NCBI GenBank assembly: GCA_018402765.1
Contig: JAGYIE010000001.1
Coordinates: 682,001-746,000, forward strand
Direction of reading: 5' to 3'
Origin: Vicingaceae bacterium
GTDB taxonomy: Bacteria; Bacteroidota; Bacteroidia; Flavobacteriales_E; Vicingaceae
Length of the DNA: 64,000 bases
Shown here one piece after another: positions 61,105 through 64,000 of this stretch. The translations under genes were made by a program, and so were the position numbers. The notes beneath the pieces were generated by a model. The model saw only the letters and a program-made list of their open reading frames with translations, was not told where the DNA came from and ran no database searches. How positions within the stretch are numbered: the stretch's first letter is position 1; each line of letters begins with the position of its first letter.

Positions 61105-62160
61105 ATGAAAATTATTACGATAGTTGGAGCACGACCTCAATTTATAAAAGCGGCAGTTGTTAGTCGAGCTTTTCAAAAGTTGGGAATTGAAGAGAAAATC
61201 ATTCATACAGGGCAGCACTTTGATCCCAATATGTCGGAGGTATTTTTTACAGAAATGCAAATTCCAAAACCTGCATATAATTTGGCAATTCATGGAGTTA
61301 ACCATGGTGCAATGACAGGTAGAATGTTAGAGAAAATTGAAAAGGTGCTAATCCTTGAAAAGCCCGATTTAGTGCTGGTTTACGGTGATACAAATAGCAC
61401 CTTGGCTGGAGCGTTGGCAGCTAAAAAAATTCATATCCCTGTAGCACATGTGGAAGCCGGCCTGCGTAGTTTTAATATGCAAATGCCAGAAGAGGTTAAT
61501 CGTATTCTCACCGACCGAATTTCTTCAGTTTTGTATGCTCCAACTCAACAAGCCGCGGAAAATTTAAAAGCTGAAGGCTATGGTAACTTTGATATAAAAA
61601 TTCTGATTGTTGGCGATGTTATGCTTGATGCTGCATTATTTTATGCGGATCAATTAAAAGAAAAACCAACCGAAGATGAATACTTTTTATGTACTTTACA
61701 TAGAGCTGAAAATACGGATGATTTAAGTCGTTTAAAAGCATTGGTAGGAGGTTTAAATGAAATTCATAAAAGCACTAAAGTAAAACTACCTCTGCACCCA
61801 AGAACAGCGGCTATTCTACAGAAAAATGATATTACGTTGGAAGTCGACACCATTCCACCACAAGGCTATTTGGAAATGATTAATTTGTTAAAGAATTGCA
61901 AAGGTGTAATTACCGATAGTGGCGGTTTGCAAAAAGAAGCTTACTTTTTTCAAAAGGCTTGCGTTACTATGCGCGATCAAACTGAATGGGTAGAATTGGT
62001 TGAAAATGGTGTCAATGTTTTAGTAGGTGCAAATCGTGAGAAGCTAATTACTGAGGTAAAAGCAATCAATAATAAAAAATTGGATTTTAGCATGAATCTA
62101 TATGGAAAAGGAAATGCAGGTGAAGAAATTGCACATTCAATAAAATTACTTTTTAAATAA
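61105..62160 (+). CDS. wecB: UDP-N-acetylglucosamine 2-epimerase (non-hydrolysing)
   Basis: 351 residues. IVGARPQFIKAAVVSRAF, HTGQHFDPNMSEVFF, VYGDTNSTLAGALAA, HVEAGLRSFN (catalytic Glu), MPEEVNRILTD (Glu), LHRAENTDD (His) and TDSGGLQKEAYFF are all present. Interconverts UDP-GlcNAc and UDP-ManNAc, so the surface glycan likely contains ManNAc or a derivative. In line with the flippase and transferases. Confidence 0.95.
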   Translation: MKIITIVGARPQFIKAAVVSRAFQKLGIEEKIIHTGQHFDPNMSEVFFTEMQIPKPAYNLAIHGVNHGAMTGRMLEKIEKVLILEKPDLVLVYGDTNSTLAGALAAKKIHIPVAHVEAGLRSFNMQMPEEVNRILTDRISSVLYAPTQQAAENLKAEGYGNFDIKILIVGDVMLDAALFYADQLKEKPTEDEYFLCTLHRAENTDDLSRLKALVGGLNEIHKSTKVKLPLHPRTAAILQKNDITLEVDTIPPQGYLEMINLLKNCKGVITDSGGLQKEAYFFQKACVTMRDQTEWVELVENGVNVLVGANREKLITEVKAINNKKLDFSMNLYGKGNAGEEIAHSIKLLFK

Positions 62161-62165
62161 AATCT

Positions 62166-63377
62166 GTGAGCTTTTACAATAACATAAAACAGAATCACTT
62201 TTTTTACACAACAGCTTTATTACTTGCAGTACTTCCATTAAAAAAACTAATGGTTCCTATTCTAATATTAATAATTATTTCGTGGTTACTGACTGACTCA
62301 TTTTCAAGTAAGATTGATAGGTTAAAAAAAAATAAAGTGTTTTTGCTGTTTGTTTGCCCATTTTTCTTTTACTTATTTGGGATGATTTATAGTAACAATC
62401 AACTTTTTGGCTGGAAAGATGTGGAATTAAAGCTTTCACTTTTAATCTTTCCGTTAATTTATGCTTCCACTAGCTTTCCATTAAACAAGTTTATAAAGAG
62501 ATTAGGGCTTATTTATGTTTACTCTATCTCCATTACCTGTTTATTTAGTATTATATACGGAGCATTTTCCCTTAAGCAAATACCCACTTATGTCATGTTA
62601 AATTTGTTTTTACATCCTACTTATTTGGCTATGCATTCAAATATGGCATTGGCAATTTGCTATTTTCTTTTTTTTAGAAAAGATATAGAAGAAAATACTC
62701 CACTAAAAATTGCCTTTTTATTATTGAGTGTTACTACTTTGTTAACATTAAGTAAAACTGGCATAATTGTTTGGTTGATTTTAATTGGGTTCATGGTTTT
62801 TAACAATCTAGTTATTCTTAAAAAGCAATTCCTAACCTCAATAATTCTCGTCATTTTTGGTACATCATTGCTTGCAACCCTATATTTTGCTGTTCCAGAA
62901 GTACGAAATCGATTTTACTATGCATTTGAAGCATTGGTAAATCAATCAAAAAACCAAGTTGATACAAAAACATCTGAAAGTACTCAAGTTAGATTGTTGA
63001 TTTGGCAGCAAACCATAGAAATTGTAAAAGAAAATCCACTTTTAGGTACAGGAACAGGAGACATAAAAGATGAGCTCTATAAAAAATACGAAAAGGAAGG
63101 AATGCAAGGAGCCCTTGAAAATAAGCTAAATGTTCATAACCATTACCTTCAGCTACTTGCTACCTTAGGGATTTTAGGTTTTATCTTTTTTATGGCTTCG
63201 ATTTTTGTTCCTTTGACACAAGCAATGAAAACGAATAACAGGGTTTACCTAGCTTTTATATTGATTTTAAGTATCAATATATTGTTTGAGTCTATGTGGG
63301 AAAAGCAAGATGGAATTGTTTTTTATGCCTTTTTAAATGCGCTAATTTATTTTCATGGAAATAAGGCGCTAATCTAA
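62166..63377 (+). CDS. O-antigen ligase/polymerase family protein (WaaL/Wzy-like)
   Basis: 403 residues, GTG start at 62166, about 11-12 TM helices. A large periplasmic loop carries RNRFYYAFEALVNQSKN and STQVRLLIWQQTIEIVKENP, then LLGTGTGDIKDE and the NKLNVHNHYLQLLATLGILG signature of the Wzy_C/O-antigen ligase domain (His motif). Polymerises or ligates the repeat unit on the periplasmic side. Its 3' end overlaps the convergent phosphoglycosyl transferase by nine bases. Confidence 0.88.
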   Translation: MSFYNNIKQNHFFYTTALLLAVLPLKKLMVPILILIIISWLLTDSFSSKIDRLKKNKVFLLFVCPFFFYLFGMIYSNNQLFGWKDVELKLSLLIFPLIYASTSFPLNKFIKRLGLIYVYSISITCLFSIIYGAFSLKQIPTYVMLNLFLHPTYLAMHSNMALAICYFLFFRKDIEENTPLKIAFLLLSVTTLLTLSKTGIIVWLILIGFMVFNNLVILKKQFLTSIILVIFGTSLLATLYFAVPEVRNRFYYAFEALVNQSKNQVDTKTSESTQVRLLIWQQTIEIVKENPLLGTGTGDIKDELYKKYEKEGMQGALENKLNVHNHYLQLLATLGILGFIFFMASIFVPLTQAMKTNNRVYLAFILILSINILFESMWEKQDGIVFYAFLNALIYFHGNKALI

Positions 63378-63959
63378 AATCCGCATTATAGTATTTGCAA
63401 TGATTTTTAAGTCGAATACAAAACTTTGGTTTTTTATATATAGTAGGTTAAGTCCAAGTTTCTCAGGCATGATCTCATGAACATAAATCTCTTCAGGATT
63501 TTCGGCTTCTCCTAGTAACTTATTCTCATCCATAAATTCTAAAGAAGCTAAATCGGTTAATCCGGGCTTAACCTTTAGCACCTGTCTTTGCTCATCTGTA
63601 TATAAATCAACATATTTAGCTACTTCAGGACGTGGTCCTACGATGCTCATTTCATTCTTGAGAATATTGATCAATTGAGGAAATTCGTCAAGTTTGTATT
63701 TTCTTAAATAATACCCTATCGAAGTAATTCTATTATCCTTCTCCCCAACGGTTATCAATCCCTTTTTATCAGAACCAATTTTCATGGTTCTAAATTTATA
63801 TAAGTAGAATGGTTTTGAATCTAGCCCAACCCTTTCTTGCTTATAAAAAATTCCTCCATTGGATGTCAAAAGAACTAATAGTCCGATCAAAACGAAAAAT
63901 GGTAAAAATATGATCAACACTAAAGAAACTGCAAATAAGTCAAATAGCCTTTTAAACAT
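63369..63959 (-). CDS. Small phosphoglycosyl transferase (PglC/WcaJ-like sugar transferase)
   Basis: 196 residues, minimal monotopic PGT: an N-terminal hydrophobic re-entrant helix (FDLFAVSLVLIIFLPFFVLI), YKQERVGLDSKPFYLYKFRTM, the catalytic Asp-Glu of LDEFPQLINIL, MSIVGPRPE and VKPGLTDLAS. Transfers a sugar-1-phosphate to undecaprenyl phosphate, starting assembly of the glycan. It is on the opposite strand from the flippase-Wzy block, so it is the leading edge of a second, minus-strand cluster. Confidence 0.93.
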   Translation of the reverse strand: MFKRLFDLFAVSLVLIIFLPFFVLIGLLVLLTSNGGIFYKQERVGLDSKPFYLYKFRTMKIGSDKKGLITVGEKDNRITSIGYYLRKYKLDEFPQLINILKNEMSIVGPRPEVAKYVDLYTDEQRQVLKVKPGLTDLASLEFMDENKLLGEAENPEEIYVHEIMPEKLGLNLLYIKNQSFVFDLKIIANTIMRILD

Positions 63960-64000
63960 TACCTACAACTTTCTGGTATGCCTTTTTTACTGCTTGAATA
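63952..64000 (-). CDS. 3' end of an unidentified gene cut by the window edge
   Basis: Upstream of the phosphoglycosyl transferase on its strand an open frame runs in from the right edge and reads ...IQAVKKAYQKVVGNV before TAA at 63954-63952, overlapping the transferase start by eight bases. A helical C-terminus like this would fit a sugar-nucleotide enzyme such as a DegT aminotransferase, but too little is visible to name it. Confidence 0.4.
   Translation of the reverse strand, partial: IQAVKKAYQKVVGNV

Overview
The window comes from a low-GC member of the Bacteroidota. The signs are a SusC/SusD outer-membrane pair, a giant secreted protein ending in a type IX secretion (T9SS) sorting domain, many lipoproteins, Bacteroidota-type TAnnTTTG promoter elements, and families largely confined to the phylum (DUF2452, DUF6952-like, DUF2911, the TerB-ABCG fusion). 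MqnA points to menaquinone synthesis by the futalosine route, which fits Cytophagales-like lineages better than Flavobacteriia; the order-level placement is an inference. No rRNA, tRNA, CRISPR array, intact insertion sequence or prophage was seen.

Layout. 1-5.2 kb: the end of an ACR3 arsenite exporter, kdsA, an alpha/beta hydrolase, a PIG-L deacetylase with a tiny membrane protein behind it, and a DUF5808-like protein. 5.2-12.9 kb: a minus-strand nutrient locus of DUF2064, SusC, SusD, a sodium:solute symporter and a metallophosphoesterase-fold protein that has lost several metal ligands. 13.1-17.6 kb: a 1491-residue secreted PhoX-type phosphatase with T9SS tail. The two together suggest capture of an organic phosphorus compound (inference). 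17.6-23.8 kb: a secreted LRR protein, a membrane protein, an AIM24-family protein, RlmA, an orphan HutD, then a second symporter preceded by a decayed copy of its own promoter and first codons and by a near-perfect palindrome.

23.9-29.4 kb is the most distinctive region: a lipoprotein, a small secreted protein and a 1029-residue TerB-like/ABCG transporter converge on a SiaC/SiaB-type partner-switching pair that lacks the usual SiaA phosphatase and SiaD diguanylate cyclase. 29.6-37.7 kb holds housekeeping and stress genes: methyltransferase, ZIP transporter, peroxiredoxin facing a mazG-thioredoxin-DUF6952 operon, a PagL-like deacylase, a Cys-rich mini-protein abutting ApbE, and YaaA. 37.8-42.8 kb: proline dehydrogenase, then a DNA methyltransferase overlapping an unannotated PD-(D/E)xK-like nuclease (putative restriction-modification pair) and a PIF1-like helicase.

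42.8-56.3 kb is core genome: EI24, mqnA, rsmG, an ECF-type sigma factor, GT2, tgt (lacking its zinc cysteines), LptF/G, ispE, accA, dnaB and a protein usually mislabelled asparagine synthetase B. 56.3-64 kb is a surface polysaccharide locus: flippase, three glycosyltransferases, WecB, an O-antigen ligase/polymerase, and a convergent phosphoglycosyl transferase at the head of a cluster running off the right edge.
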